NCBI GenBank assembly: GCA_021324685.1
Contig: JAJPIQ010000024.1
Coordinates: 1 to 61,266, forward strand
Direction of reading: 5' to 3'
Source: Bacteroidota bacterium
Lineage (GTDB): Bacteria; Bacteroidota; Ignavibacteria; Palsa-1295
DNA length: 61,266 nucleotides
The first letter of the stretch is position 1. Each line of letters begins with the position of its first letter. The position numbers and the translations under genes are program-made. The notes under the pieces are model-generated. The model ran no database searches, had not been told where the DNA came from, and saw nothing but the letters and a program-made list of their open reading frames with translations. This document shows, piece after piece, positions 11,251 to 21,524 of this stretch.

Positions 11251-11688
11251 TTACCGAATTCCCGTATCGTAATGCAGCGTATCGTAAACCGTGGTGTTGT
11301 TCGGGACCTGAATGACCTGCGCCTGCGGCGGCCGCGGAAAACTGCCGTTCGCGATCTCTCCGGCCGTGAGCATATACGAACCGGCATTCACGCGTACCAA
11401 TAACTTCCCCGCCGTATCGCTCGTGACGGTAGCAACGATCGTGCTGTTCGCAGCATTCGTGATCGTGACCGGCGCTCCGGCAAGCGGCTGTTCGTTCGGT
11501 ACATTCGGTTTGGAAACCGGAGAGATCGGACCTTCGAGCACCAGCCCTGAGATCGCGGAAGGCAATGCGTTCGGCCCGGACGTCGTATCATTCCCGGTAT
11601 TATTCGAATTACTGGGAACGGCCCGACAGGAGGATAACACACAAATCACTACCAGGGAACATGTCGCCAAAGGGATGAAATTTTTCAT
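11251..11688 (-). CDS. Lipoprotein with carboxypeptidase-regulatory-like domain
   Basis: Start chosen at the ATG at 11688, giving a clean signal peptide (MKNF, hydrophobic core, lipobox LSSC with Cys about residue 20). An upstream in-frame ATG at 11718 would add ten polar residues. A Ser/Asn/Thr linker is followed by a beta-rich domain with PLAGAPVTITN and TSDTAGKLLVRV, the pattern of CarboxypepD_reg-like sandwich domains (a variable-ornament strand followed by a TDxxGxF-like turn). Surface-anchored, role unknown. Confidence 0.7.
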   Translation of the reverse strand: MKNFIPLATCSLVVICVLSSCRAVPSNSNNTGNDTTSGPNALPSAISGLVLEGPISPVSKPNVPNEQPLAGAPVTITNAANSTIVATVTSDTAGKLLVRVNAGSYMLTAGEIANGSFPRPPQAQVIQVPNNTTVYDTLHYDTGIR

Positions 11689-11736
11689 ATGCGTCCTGTT
11701 ATGAGACAAGGGAAACACGAGAAACGCCCGTTTTAG

Positions 11737-12312
11737 TTACCGCAATTCCTTATGCCGGAAGCAGTCCGTGGTGTGGTCGTTCACCATTCCAACGGCTTGC
11801 ATGAAGGCATAGACGATCGTCGGCCCAACGAACGAAAACCCGCGTTCTTTCAATGCTTTGCTCAATGCCTCGGACTCCTTTGTTTTGGCCGGGACCTCTT
11901 TTATGGATCGGAAGCGGTTCTGGATCGTGCGACCGTCCGTACATTGCCAGATAAATTCATCGAAGTCTTTGCCTTCTTCTCGCATCGTGAGAAACGCTTT
12001 TGCATTCCCGATGGCCGATTCGATCTTTTGACGATTGCGAATAATTCCTTCGTCGTTCAGGAGCCGCTCGATGTCCCGCTTGCCGAATCGCGCCACGATC
12101 TCCGGATCGAAATTCCGAAATGCTTTCAGGTAGCCTTCTTTCTTTCGAAGAATAGTGACCCAACTCAGTCCTGCCTGCGCACCGTCCAGAATGAGCTTGG
12201 CAAGGAGCTTCCGATCGTCATGTTCCGGAACACCCCATTCCGTATCGTGATAGTGCGCCAGGAGCGACTCCTTTTCCAGGGAGGCCCAGGCACAGCGAAT
12301 CTTTGGGGCCAT
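11737..12312 (-). CDS. tag: DNA-3-methyladenine glycosylase I
   Basis: Base-excision repair enzyme that removes 3-methyladenine from DNA. The Tag family pattern is clear: RCAW near the N-terminus (Cys7), HDTEWGVP, and the zinc ligands His180 and Cys184 in NDHTTDCFRH near the C-terminus, four residues apart as in characterised Tag. Length 191 aa. Its ATG overlaps the pntB stop by one base (TAATG), so it is probably translated from the pnt transcript, although its function is unrelated. Confidence 0.94.
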   Translation of the reverse strand: MAPKIRCAWASLEKESLLAHYHDTEWGVPEHDDRKLLAKLILDGAQAGLSWVTILRKKEGYLKAFRNFDPEIVARFGKRDIERLLNDEGIIRNRQKIESAIGNAKAFLTMREEGKDFDEFIWQCTDGRTIQNRFRSIKEVPAKTKESEALSKALKERGFSFVGPTIVYAFMQAVGMVNDHTTDCFRHKELR

Positions 12313-13721
12313 TACGCCGTCACAAGTTCCCTGAGCTTCGCGACCAGGGCATCGACGTTCTTCTTCGCGTCGCCGAAGAGCATGCGCGTATTTTCTTTGT
12401 AGAAGAGCGGATTGTCGATGCCGGCGTACCCCGAGGCCATCGAGCGCTTCATCACAACCGCCGTCTTCGCTTTCCAGACCTCGAGCACCGGCATTCCGGC
12501 GATGGGACTCGTCGGGTCTTCCAGCGCGGCAGGGTTCACGATATCGTTCGCACCGATCACCATTGCGACGTCCGTGGCAGGGAAATCGTGATTGATCTCG
12601 TCCATTTCGAAAACGATATCATAGGGAACGTTTGCTTCCGCGAGCAGCACATTCATATGACCCGGTAAACGGCCGGCAACCGGATGGATTCCGAACCGGA
12701 CCGCCACTCCGGCATCGCGCAACAGCTTGACCATTTCGGCAAGAGAGTGCTGCGCCTGGGCCACAGCGACGCCATAACCTGGAACGATAATAACGCTCTT
12801 CGCATCGGAAAGGAGTTCCGCTGTTCCATCGATATCGATCGGCGTTACTTCGCCCTGAGGCTCGCCGCCGGCTCCGGGCGCCACGCCTTCGGCGGTCCCG
12901 AATCCGCCCAGGATCACACTGATGAACGAGCGGTTCATCGCGCGGCACATAATGAAGCTAAGGATCGCTCCCGAACTTCCGACGAGTGCGCCGGTGACGA
13001 TCAGCAGGTCATTCTCGAGCATAAATCCCGCGGCCGCTGCGGCCCAGCCCGAATAGCTATTGAGCATAGAAACCACGACCGGCATATCCGCACCGCCGAT
13101 CGCCATGACCAGATGGATCCCGATGACAAAGGCAATCGCCGTCATGATGAGGAGCGGCGTCATGCCGGCCCCTTCGGCGCTCGACATAAAGACGACCCCA
13201 AGGACGATCACGGCAAGGACCATAAGGAGATTGAGGACATGCCGCGCGGGAAGCAAAAGCGGTTTTCCCGAGATCTTCCCATTCAATTTTCCAAATGCAA
13301 CGATGGAGCCCGTAAAGGTGATCGCACCAATAAAGACCCCGATATAAATTTCGAGTTCGTGAATGGTCAGGTCGCCACCGGTCAGGCCGTGGGAACCGCC
13401 GAGATAGTTACTGATCCCCACAAGCACGGCAGCCGCCCCGACAAAGCTGTGGAGCATCGCAACCAGCTCCGGCATCGAGGTCATTGCGACGCGGGAGGCG
13501 AGAACGCTGCCAATGACGGCGCCCGGAACGATGGCGGCGATCAGTGGCGCGATGCCATTCGATGGAATGAGCACAGCCGTTGCAATCAGCGCAAGCAGCA
13601 TTCCGATCATTCCGAATAGGTTACCGCGCCGGGAGGTCCGGTGCTGGGAGAGTCCGCTGAGGCTCAGGATAAAGAGCGCGATCGCGGCAATGTAACTGGT
13701 GGTTGCGAAACTGTTGCCCAT
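12312..13721 (-). CDS. pntB: NAD(P) transhydrogenase subunit beta
   Basis: Membrane subunit of proton-translocating transhydrogenase, which transfers hydride between NADH and NADP. The first 260 or so residues are a run of hydrophobic segments. The C-terminal third is the NADP-binding domain, with [36 protein letters not shown]-type motifs (only parts quoted) and [13 protein letters not shown]. Length 469 aa. It lies 24 bp after pntA. Confidence 0.95.
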   Translation of the reverse strand: MGNSFATTSYIAAIALFILSLSGLSQHRTSRRGNLFGMIGMLLALIATAVLIPSNGIAPLIAAIVPGAVIGSVLASRVAMTSMPELVAMLHSFVGAAAVLVGISNYLGGSHGLTGGDLTIHELEIYIGVFIGAITFTGSIVAFGKLNGKISGKPLLLPARHVLNLLMVLAVIVLGVVFMSSAEGAGMTPLLIMTAIAFVIGIHLVMAIGGADMPVVVSMLNSYSGWAAAAAGFMLENDLLIVTGALVGSSGAILSFIMCRAMNRSFISVILGGFGTAEGVAPGAGGEPQGEVTPIDIDGTAELLSDAKSVIIVPGYGVAVAQAQHSLAEMVKLLRDAGVAVRFGIHPVAGRLPGHMNVLLAEANVPYDIVFEMDEINHDFPATDVAMVIGANDIVNPAALEDPTSPIAGMPVLEVWKAKTAVVMKRSMASGYAGIDNPLFYKENTRMLFGDAKKNVDALVAKLRELVTA

Positions 13722-13745
13722 GGAGTCAGTACTTCGAGATAATAA

Positions 13746-15374
13746 TTATTTGCGGAACATCTTGAGCATTCGCTGCGTGACGAGGAACCCACCAAAAATA
13801 TTGATACTGGCGACAAACACGGCTACAATGCAAAGCCAGAGCACGGCAGAAGAGATATTTCCGCCGAGTTGCGCCATACCGCCAATAATAATAATGCCCG
13901 AGATCGCATTCGTGACCGACATGAGCGGCGTGTGAAGTGCGGGCGTAACGTTCCAGATGACCTGCCAGCCGAGAAATACGGCAAGCACGAACACGGTAAA
14001 ATGTTGAAGGAACGATGTCGGGGCGCCCATCGCAAGCCCAAGGAACACGACGATGCCCAGTGCGATCGTCACCGCTTGTCCGGCACTCGATTTTTTCTTC
14101 TCCACGTTTGGAGCAACGGCAGCGGTTGGTTTTGGAGCGGCCGGAGGCGGCGGGGCCTCCTTCTTCGGCGGCGGCCACAGGACTTGTCCATTCGTCGTGA
14201 CGAGCGCGCCCCGGACCACTTCATCTTCGAGATCGATATGGAACTTCGCAGACCCGCCCATATCGTCGAGCAGATGATACAGGTTCATTCCGTACAACTG
14301 GCTCGCCTGCGAGGCCATCCGGCTCGGAAGATCGGTATACCCGACAATCGACACGCCTCGATGGACGATAACTTTTCCAGGCTGCGTCAGCTCACAGTTG
14401 CCGCCGTTCTCGGCAGCCAGGTCGACAATGACGGAACCTTCTCTCATCGACTCGACCATCTCCCTGGTGATGAGCTTCGGTGCGGGTCTTCCGGGAATCA
14501 GCGCCGTGGTCACGATAATATCGACCTCTTTCGCTTGTTTCGCGAAGAGCTCCATCTCGGCTTTAATAAACTCGGGGCTCATCTCTTTCGCATATCCGCC
14601 CGTGCCTTCGCCAGACTCCTGAATTTTCACTTCGAGAAAATCGGCGCCCATACTTTGGATCTGCTCTTTTACCGATGGCCGCACATCGAAGGCGCGAACG
14701 ATCGCGCCGAGGGCTTTTCCGGCACCGATCGCCGCCAGGCCTGCAACGCCTGCGCCGATAACGAGAATTTTCGCCGGTGGAATTTTTCCTGCGGCAGTAA
14801 TTTGCCCGGTAAAAAACCGTGGGAATAGATTTGCCGCCTCCACGATGGCGCGGTAACCGGCGATATTGGCCATCGAAGAGAGCGCATCTTCTTTCTGGGC
14901 CCGTGTGATGCGGGGAACGGCGTCGATCGCAAGGACATTCGCCTTTCGTTCCGCGAGCCGTTTTACGAGATCGGCATTCTGCGCCGGCGCAAGAAACGAA
15001 ATCATCGTCTGGCCTTCGCGAAGCAGCCCGAACTCGTTCTGCTCGGGGGCGCGGACTTTCAGAATGATATTCGCGTGCGACCAGACCTCCGTTGCGTCAG
15101 CGGCGATGCGGCAGCCGGCCTCTGCGTAGCGCGCATCGGGAAAATCGGCCATGTCGCCGGCGGTGCGCTCGATCAGTATATCAAAGCCGAGCTTCTGGAG
15201 TTTTTGCGCGGTATCCGGTGTCGCCGCGACGCGCCGTTCGCCAGTGCGAATTTCTTTCGGGATTCCTATTAAAAGCCGCTTCGGAGATTGGCCATTCGTA
15301 TGGCCGTCCGTGGTTGGGGCAGCGGTCAGGGGCGATGCCGGAGGAGTTGGCATCATCGTATTCGGTTCGCTCAT
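13746..15374 (-). CDS. pntA: NAD(P) transhydrogenase subunit alpha (fused form)
   Basis: NAD-binding subunit. After a Pro/Thr-rich tail of about 32 residues, the alanine-dehydrogenase-like domain starts ([18 protein letters not shown]), with the Rossmann motif [14 protein letters not shown] in the middle. A Pro/Ala linker near 415-435 is followed by three or four hydrophobic segments, the PntA2 part. Both alpha pieces are therefore in one chain, as in enteric bacteria, whereas many relatives split them. It is the first gene of the pnt unit; pntB and tag follow. Confidence 0.95.
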   Translation of the reverse strand: MSEPNTMMPTPPASPLTAAPTTDGHTNGQSPKRLLIGIPKEIRTGERRVAATPDTAQKLQKLGFDILIERTAGDMADFPDARYAEAGCRIAADATEVWSHANIILKVRAPEQNEFGLLREGQTMISFLAPAQNADLVKRLAERKANVLAIDAVPRITRAQKEDALSSMANIAGYRAIVEAANLFPRFFTGQITAAGKIPPAKILVIGAGVAGLAAIGAGKALGAIVRAFDVRPSVKEQIQSMGADFLEVKIQESGEGTGGYAKEMSPEFIKAEMELFAKQAKEVDIIVTTALIPGRPAPKLITREMVESMREGSVIVDLAAENGGNCELTQPGKVIVHRGVSIVGYTDLPSRMASQASQLYGMNLYHLLDDMGGSAKFHIDLEDEVVRGALVTTNGQVLWPPPKKEAPPPPAAPKPTAAVAPNVEKKKSSAGQAVTIALGIVVFLGLAMGAPTSFLQHFTVFVLAVFLGWQVIWNVTPALHTPLMSVTNAISGIIIIGGMAQLGGNISSAVLWLCIVAVFVASINIFGGFLVTQRMLKMFRK

Positions 15375-15446
15375 TCGATTCAGTTGTTGGGTCGGAGAGT
15401 TTCCGGCCCACCAAACGAAGATCGGGCAAAAAAGATTAGTGAAATG

Positions 15447-17258
15447 TCACATAAAATCTCGGACCACAAGCTGCGGTGTTACTCGGCCATTAAACTCATT
15501 TTCTTCGAGTACGAAAACCATCTCCAGATCCCTGCGAGGCCTTCCATCGGGCGTTCGGAGTTCTGCGATCCGCTCTCCCAATCCAAAAGCAATGGCTTCG
15601 ATGGATGCTCCGCCCAATATAAACGGTGTAACATTCGGCGCAAGGGACACTGCATTCGAAGGAGTGTCCGAAGACGAACGGACTTGAAATTTCAGGTGCG
15701 GTGTCGTTTTGCCCACAATCCTTGGAACACCCGTCACTTCGACATTCCTCGCATGGAATAGCGGCCTCATATTATCGGGACCAAACGGCTGGAACTGACG
15801 CGTAATTGCAAAAAACTTTGGATTCAGTTCAAAGAGATCGATCGTAGCATCGATCCGAAGCTCCGGTTCCAGCATGTCGTCCGAGATCATCTCCGTCGCC
15901 ACGGCATTGATGGCCGTTCGAAATTCGGCGACACGGTCCACAGCAATCGAAACGCCGGCTGCGTATTTGTGCCCGCCGAAGGTCATCACTTTATCTTCAC
16001 AGCGCTTGATCGCAGAATGGATATCGAAACCCATGATCGAGCGCGCGCTTCCCTTTGCGACTCCATCGATCGTCGTAAGTAAAACGACGGGCAAATGATA
16101 CCGCTCGACGAGCCGGGAAGCCACGATTCCAATCACCCCGGCATGCCAGGTGGAATTATGCAAAACAATGATGCGATCGTGGGAACGGTTTAGTACTTCA
16201 TCGACGACACCGCAGGCTTCGAAGAATGCATCTTCGTCAATTTTTCGGCGGTTCGAATTTTCGAATTCGAGTTCGGCTGCGTGGTGCTGTGCTTCATCGT
16301 CCGTTTTTGCTGTCAGGAGCTGTACGGCGCGTGCAGCATCCCCAAGCCGGCCGGCAGCATTGATCCTCGGCGCCAGTCCAAAAACGACCTGGCTGGTGCT
16401 GATCTTTCCTAAGCGCAGTTGCGCGGCGCGCACAAGCGCTCGTATCCCCGGACGAGCACGCTCATTAATCTGCTTAAGCCCAAATGACGTAAGAATTCGG
16501 TTTTCACCTTGCAGGGAAACGATATCTGCCGAACTGGCGAGTGCGACAAAATCGAGAAAGTCATACGCCCGGTCGGCCAGATCGAATTGTTTCGAGAGCG
16601 CCTGGATCAGCTTGAATCCTACGCCACAACCGCAAAGATGTTTATTCGGGTATTCGCACCGGCCTTTGATCGGATTTAAAATAGCGTACGCTTCCGGGAG
16701 CACCGGTTCACCATTTTGCCGAAGCGGTTCATGATGGTCACAAATAATCACGTCGGCCCCTCGGGACTGGGCATAGGCAACCGCATCTATCGCAGTAATG
16801 CCGCAATCGATCGTAAGGATCAGGCTCGGGGAGCCACCCTCGGCTGCAAAACAGCGATCAATCCCCGCGATCGAAAGGCCGTAGCCCTCTCGAAAGCGGT
16901 CAGGAACGTGATATGCAACGTGAACACCGATCGACTCGAAAAACAACGTGAGCATCGCCGTACTCGTCGTGCCATCGACATCGTAGTCCCCATAGATCGT
17001 AATTCGCTCACCTTCGCGGATTGCCCGCTCGATGCGTTCGGTTGCACGGGCCATATCGTCCATCAGGAATGGATCGTAGAGCCGGTCGAGTTGCGGGCGG
17101 AAATAATCGCGCGCTTCGTCGAAGGTGTGAACCCCGCGCGCTATGAGGATCCGAGCGATACTTTCGGGTACATGGATCGATCTGGTAAGTTCCCGCGCAT
17201 ATTCGTCGTCTTCCGGCCGCCCCTGATGAGCTTCCGGCAGGCGCCATCTATAACGCAC
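15447..17258 (-). CDS. recJ: Single-stranded-DNA-specific exonuclease RecJ
   Basis: 5'-3' exonuclease for repair and recombination. The DHH phosphoesterase motifs are visible: DYDVDG at residues 91-96, DCG near 151 and DHH at 174-176. The DHHA1 region with GGHKYAAG lies in the C-terminal half, followed by an OB-like end. Length 603 aa is typical of RecJ. It is divided from pntA by 72 bp and reads the same way. Confidence 0.94.
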   Translation of the reverse strand: MRYRWRLPEAHQGRPEDDEYARELTRSIHVPESIARILIARGVHTFDEARDYFRPQLDRLYDPFLMDDMARATERIERAIREGERITIYGDYDVDGTTSTAMLTLFFESIGVHVAYHVPDRFREGYGLSIAGIDRCFAAEGGSPSLILTIDCGITAIDAVAYAQSRGADVIICDHHEPLRQNGEPVLPEAYAILNPIKGRCEYPNKHLCGCGVGFKLIQALSKQFDLADRAYDFLDFVALASSADIVSLQGENRILTSFGLKQINERARPGIRALVRAAQLRLGKISTSQVVFGLAPRINAAGRLGDAARAVQLLTAKTDDEAQHHAAELEFENSNRRKIDEDAFFEACGVVDEVLNRSHDRIIVLHNSTWHAGVIGIVASRLVERYHLPVVLLTTIDGVAKGSARSIMGFDIHSAIKRCEDKVMTFGGHKYAAGVSIAVDRVAEFRTAINAVATEMISDDMLEPELRIDATIDLFELNPKFFAITRQFQPFGPDNMRPLFHARNVEVTGVPRIVGKTTPHLKFQVRSSSDTPSNAVSLAPNVTPFILGGASIEAIAFGLGERIAELRTPDGRPRRDLEMVFVLEENEFNGRVTPQLVVRDFM

Positions 17259-17362
17259 GATAAAACCTTTCTTTTAATTGAACTAATAAACGCGAGAACG
17301 GCGAGATAATGCCGCAAATAAACTTCTATTCATTTTTTAGACAACCTTCGAAATGTGAGCGC

Positions 17363-18109
17363 CTACAAATGGCTCAATCTTCCGCCATCGACGCTGACGG
17401 CTGCACCCTGCACGAAACTCGCGCGAGGGGATGCTAAAAATGCCACCACAGAAGCAATTTCTTCGGGTTTTCCGACATCCGATTTATTGATGACTTCCAG
17501 ACCGTCTTTAATATTTGGATTATTCCAAAGCATGGGGGTATCGACAGCCCCGGGGAGAATACAATTTGCACGAATCCCCTTCGGCTTTCCTTCGATCGAG
17601 GCACTGTGCGTTAGCGATACCAGCGCCGCCTTGGCTGCCGCATAGGCCGCTACCCGAGGAGTCGTTTCCACCGCGTGCACGCTCGAAATATTGACGATCG
17701 CGCTTCCCGGCTTCATGATTCGAAAAGCTTCTCGAATAAAAAGGAATGCACCCAGTAAGTCGACCGAGAGCACTTTATTCCAGTCTTCCAGGGTATGGTC
17801 TTCGAGCGGCTTAAAGACCATCAGGCCGGCATTGTTAACGAGAATGTCGAGCGTCTGAAATCGTTCGAGGGTCGTCTGAACGGTCCGTTTTACATCGTTT
17901 TCCCGGGAAACATCGCAAATGGCGGTCAGGATTTGCGCGTGCGAAATTTCCTGCTCGATCTTCGTTTTAGCCTCGCTGGCCGTCGTTTCGTTTCGATCGA
18001 CCATTACAACATTCGCTCCCATTGCCGCGAAGAGTTTTGCGATCGCGAAACCAATCCCACTCGCCGCTCCGGTGACGAGCGCCGTTCTTCCTTCAAAATC
18101 TTCCTTCAT
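17363..18109 (-). CDS. Short-chain dehydrogenase/reductase
   Basis: Classical SDR of 248 aa. The cofactor motif TGAASGIG lies at about residues 14-21, NNAG near 93, catalytic Ser in NISSVHA and the Tyr-Lys pair in YAAAK. An acidic residue after the second strand (VMVDRN) suggests NAD rather than NADP. Its ATG overlaps the stop of the upstream glycosidase gene (ATGA), so the two are coupled. The substrate cannot be read; a sugar or sugar-derived alcohol is a reasonable guess from the neighbour. Confidence 0.85.
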   Translation of the reverse strand: MKEDFEGRTALVTGAASGIGFAIAKLFAAMGANVVMVDRNETTASEAKTKIEQEISHAQILTAICDVSRENDVKRTVQTTLERFQTLDILVNNAGLMVFKPLEDHTLEDWNKVLSVDLLGAFLFIREAFRIMKPGSAIVNISSVHAVETTPRVAAYAAAKAALVSLTHSASIEGKPKGIRANCILPGAVDTPMLWNNPNIKDGLEVINKSDVGKPEEIASVVAFLASPRASFVQGAAVSVDGGRLSHL

Positions 18110-19383
18110 GACATCCGGGTGCGATGACGATACACTTTTCCGTTCGACTGAGCCGCATGCTGCTCCAGCTTTAACGGAACGACGGGGACCTGCAAACAGC
18201 GGCTCTCCGTGGGAAGCACCTCGCTCCAGCTTTTAATCAGTTCTCGATAGGCAATGCCGACGTTCCGTGGATTTCGATCGAGATCGTAAAGGCCAAGCGG
18301 ATTCACATGTCCGTTGTTCTCCCGCAACGCCGTATCCCAGTCCACCTGGTCCGTAAGGGAGTACCACGTAAAGCCGACAATGGGAACTCCATTATTTCGG
18401 ACCCGCAATACATTTGCCCACTCTTTCCAGAGCCAGTTCACCGCTTCTTCGCCGGTCGAGCCCTCGCGGATGTTCGTCTCCGTATGCATGACAGGAAGGA
18501 CATAACGATCGTAATACTGCGTCGTGATTTCCTCGTACCCGAAAATTTCTCCGGACGGCCGGGTCGTCCCGTCCGGGGAGACGCGGTGCTCGTTCGTGAT
18601 ATAGTAATCATTCCCCATAATGCAATGATGCTTCAGGTGATTGTCGAGAAAGAAATGGTATTCTTCGCGTGTCATCCCATGATCGAGAAGGTATTCATAC
18701 ATTTCCGAATTGACCCGAATGCCGTAATTAAGATCGAGGGATAAAAAGCGACGAGCGTTCATAAGCTCCGCCGGATGCAATGCGTCCGGTCCCTCGGCAT
18801 GAAAATATTCCGAAGATTCGCTTTGAATAAAAATCGCATCCGGCCGGACGGACAGGATCGCATGCATCGCAAGGACATTCGCTTTCACGATATGCTTCAG
18901 CGCCGTAACGAATGCGGCATCGCCCGTTAGAGCTTCGTTCCACCATCCGTAATAGGCCGAGAAGGTGGCGCACACATACATTTCATTTACCGGCGTATAG
19001 AGCTGGACCCACGGGAACCGTTCTGCGAATGCTTTCGCATATTCGGCAAACCGGTCCGGAAATTCCGGATTCTGAAAATTCCCAATCCAGTCCGGCACTC
19101 CAAAATGGCAAAGATCGGCGATGGGAATGATACCACGGCGCTTTAAATCCTGAAAAGTGATGTCGGCAAAATCCCAGTCATAGCGCATGTGGCCGATCCA
19201 GGTGCGGTGAATGGGAGGGCCATACCGCAAAAATTCGATCCCCAGCTCTTCGACTTTATCGAAATCCTTTTTCCACAACGTGTAATGCCGGCATTTTTCC
19301 ATTTCATCGACGCGAAGGCGTCCGCCGTCGATGGTCGGATAACTGTTCTCAATGCCGGTGGCGAACATGAAGCCAGGAAACAT
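18106..19383 (-). CDS. Glycoside hydrolase family 1-like protein
   Basis: A strong Shine-Dalgarno sequence (AGGAGGGG) sits just before the ATG at 19383, which I take as start (425 aa). The fold pattern is that of GH1 beta-glycosidases: the acid/base Glu in TPVNEMY (Glu134) and a candidate nucleophile in MHTETN (Glu302), both degenerate relative to the usual TxNEP and ITENG. Retaining cleavage of a beta-glycoside is therefore likely but not certain. No signal peptide, so cytoplasmic. It is coupled to the downstream SDR by an ATGA overlap. Confidence 0.75.
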   Translation of the reverse strand: MFPGFMFATGIENSYPTIDGGRLRVDEMEKCRHYTLWKKDFDKVEELGIEFLRYGPPIHRTWIGHMRYDWDFADITFQDLKRRGIIPIADLCHFGVPDWIGNFQNPEFPDRFAEYAKAFAERFPWVQLYTPVNEMYVCATFSAYYGWWNEALTGDAAFVTALKHIVKANVLAMHAILSVRPDAIFIQSESSEYFHAEGPDALHPAELMNARRFLSLDLNYGIRVNSEMYEYLLDHGMTREEYHFFLDNHLKHHCIMGNDYYITNEHRVSPDGTTRPSGEIFGYEEITTQYYDRYVLPVMHTETNIREGSTGEEAVNWLWKEWANVLRVRNNGVPIVGFTWYSLTDQVDWDTALRENNGHVNPLGLYDLDRNPRNVGIAYRELIKSWSEVLPTESRCLQVPVVPLKLEQHAAQSNGKVYRHRTRMS

Positions 19384-19438
19384 AGCCCCTCCTGGCCGAG
19401 ACCTTAGCATGAATTATACCAGCGAACGATATCGCCAG

Positions 19439-20056
19439 TTATATCGACTCCCATTGTGGACGCTCGGTACGAGCATTCAGATTCAATCGCCTTCTCTGCC
19501 ACCGATCAAAAGCCCAGCAGGAGCATTGCGAAGAAACTAAGCCAATTGCCGTTCCGGCCACCACGTCCGAGGGGAAATGGGCGCCGCAATAGATCCGGGA
19601 AATGGGAACAAGCGCCGCGATTGCGTAGATCGCGACCGAACCCCAATCCTGGAGAAGGAAGGACCGTTTTCGAACCCACACGAGCACCGCGGCGACGCTA
19701 AAGGCGGTCTGTGAATGACCGGAAGGAAAAGAATCCCAATATAACTTCTCAAACAACACATTAATATAGGTGCGTCCCATTGCAATATCGGAAGCAAAGA
19801 CGGTCAGCGGACGGGGGGCATGCACTGCATGTTTAATGAGATTAAGGGCAACGCCTCCAATCGTTCCGGCAATGGCAAGGAGCAGGACATGGCTCCAAAA
19901 CGATTTTCGGTCGATCGTAAAAAGAACAATAAGAGCAAGAGGGAATGCGATCCATCCATTGCCCAGCCACGTCGCGTAGCCGAGCCAAAGATCGTTCACA
20001 CTACTTTTCAGGCCATGATTGATAACGAAAAAGAGTGAGCGATCGAGTGGGAACAT
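19439..20056 (-). CDS. PAP2-family membrane phosphatase
   Basis: Membrane phosphatidic-acid phosphatase type 2 protein of 205 aa with several hydrophobic segments. The three catalytic motifs are present: KHAVHAPRP, PSGHS, and SRIYCGAHFPSDV. It may dephosphorylate lipid phosphates such as undecaprenyl pyrophosphate or phosphatidate. Its ATG directly follows the frr stop codon, so it is probably on the same transcript. Confidence 0.88.
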   Translation of the reverse strand: MFPLDRSLFFVINHGLKSSVNDLWLGYATWLGNGWIAFPLALIVLFTIDRKSFWSHVLLLAIAGTIGGVALNLIKHAVHAPRPLTVFASDIAMGRTYINVLFEKLYWDSFPSGHSQTAFSVAAVLVWVRKRSFLLQDWGSVAIYAIAALVPISRIYCGAHFPSDVVAGTAIGLVSSQCSCWAFDRWQRRRLNLNARTERPQWESI

Positions 20057-20620
20057 CTATACGGCCATGACTTCTTTTTCTTTCGTCGCAATGAGCGAAT
20101 CGATTTCCTTCGTGTGATGGTCGGTCTTTTTTTGGACGTCTTCTTCGCCGCGCTTACGATCGTCCTCGCGGAAGTGCTCGGCTTTTTCCGATTTTTTCAA
20201 ATGCTCGATGGCATCGCGGCGAACATTGCGAATCGCAACTTTCCCCTCTTCCCCGAATTTCTTGACGAGCTTCGAAATCTCGCGACGCCGTTCCTCGGTA
20301 AGCGGTGGCATAGGGACGCGAATGACCTGGCCATCGTTCATCGGATTGAGCCCTAAATTTGCATTCCGGATCGCCTTTTCGACCGGTCCCATCTGGCCCT
20401 TATCCCACACTTGCACGGTGATCGTGTGAGCGTCGCTCACGCTCAGGTTCGCAACCTGATTCAAGGGGACCTCGCTGCCATATGCTTCGACTTTCACGCT
20501 ATCGAGCAATGCCGTCGTCGCGCGGCCGGTACGAATTTTCGAGAGCTCATGCCGGACGCTTTCGACCGCCTTCGACATGCGGGTTTCACAATCGGAGAGA
20601 ATTTCTTTGATGGTGGTCAT
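20057..20620 (-). CDS. frr: Ribosome recycling factor
   Basis: Splits ribosomes after termination together with EF-G. Start chosen at the ATG at 20620, giving 187 aa, the normal size; the frame stays open upstream to 20743 but that extension is not family-like. Conserved stretches include KIRTGRATTALLD near residue 26, ISVPLN-like VPLNQVANLSVSD, and RVPMPPLTEERR. Follows pyrH in the usual order. Confidence 0.95.
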   Translation of the reverse strand: MTTIKEILSDCETRMSKAVESVRHELSKIRTGRATTALLDSVKVEAYGSEVPLNQVANLSVSDAHTITVQVWDKGQMGPVEKAIRNANLGLNPMNDGQVIRVPMPPLTEERRREISKLVKKFGEEGKVAIRNVRRDAIEHLKKSEKAEHFREDDRKRGEEDVQKKTDHHTKEIDSLIATKEKEVMAV

Positions 20621-20768
20621 TGCCTGAACGTAAGGTTTTGGAAGATACCTTAAAAAATTGATTCCCAGCGCACGTTCGCTCCGGTGCGTTTGCGCGAGCA
20701 CCGTAAAACGATGGACGTAAAACAGCAGCCCCGATCCATACATCCCCTAAAAATTCCTGCGGTCGCCT

Positions 20769-21488
20769 TCAGACCGTCACGATACTTCCCACACTACGCT
20801 CCGTCAATACTTTCTGGAGATTACCCTTGCGGTTCATGTTGAAGACGACGATCGGGAGATTGTTTTCCTGGCAGAGCGTGATCGCGGTGAGGTCCATGAC
20901 CCGGAGATCGCGCCGCAGCACTTCGCGATACTGGATCGAGGGAATATGCTGGGCGTCAGGATTTTTTTCGGGGTCCGAGTCGTAGATCCCATCGACGCGC
21001 GTCCCTTTGAAGACCGCTTCGGCATCGACTTCGATGGCGCGCAAGGCGGCCGCAGTATCGGTCGTAAAAAATGGGTTCCCGGTACCGCACCCGAAGATCA
21101 CGACGCGGCCTTTTTCCAAATGCCGGATCGCTTTCCGGCGAATGAATGGCTCGGCAAATTGCGTCATCGTGATGGCCGACATGAGGCGGCTATAGAGCCC
21201 TTCCGCTTCGATCGCATTTTGGAGCGCGAGCGCATTGATCATCGTCGCGAGCATCCCCATGTGGTCGCCCTGCACCCGGCTGATCCCGTCGATGCTTCCG
21301 GAGACGCCTCGATAAATGTTCCCGCCGCCGACCACGATCCCGATCTCGGCGCCCATGCGGGCCGTCTCGCAGACATCTTTCGCGAACTGTTCGATCATTT
21401 TCGGATCGATACCGTATTCGCGGTCGCCCATCAGGGCTTCCCCTGAAAGTTTGAGCAGAATACGTTTATAGCGAAGGTTCGAATGCAT
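20769..21488 (-). CDS. pyrH: UMP kinase
   Basis: Phosphorylates UMP to UDP. Amino-acid-kinase fold: [14 protein letters not shown] at the N-terminus, [27 protein letters not shown], and [17 protein letters not shown]. The ATG at 21488 gives 239 aa, the usual length; an upstream start at 21515 is unlikely. Lies between tsf and frr as in many bacteria. Confidence 0.96.
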   Translation of the reverse strand: MHSNLRYKRILLKLSGEALMGDREYGIDPKMIEQFAKDVCETARMGAEIGIVVGGGNIYRGVSGSIDGISRVQGDHMGMLATMINALALQNAIEAEGLYSRLMSAITMTQFAEPFIRRKAIRHLEKGRVVIFGCGTGNPFFTTDTAAALRAIEVDAEAVFKGTRVDGIYDSDPEKNPDAQHIPSIQYREVLRRDLRVMDLTAITLCQENNLPIVVFNMNRKGNLQKVLTERSVGSIVTV

Positions 21489-21524
21489 GGGAACAAAAAG
21501 CCATGGCAGGACCACGGCGAAGAA

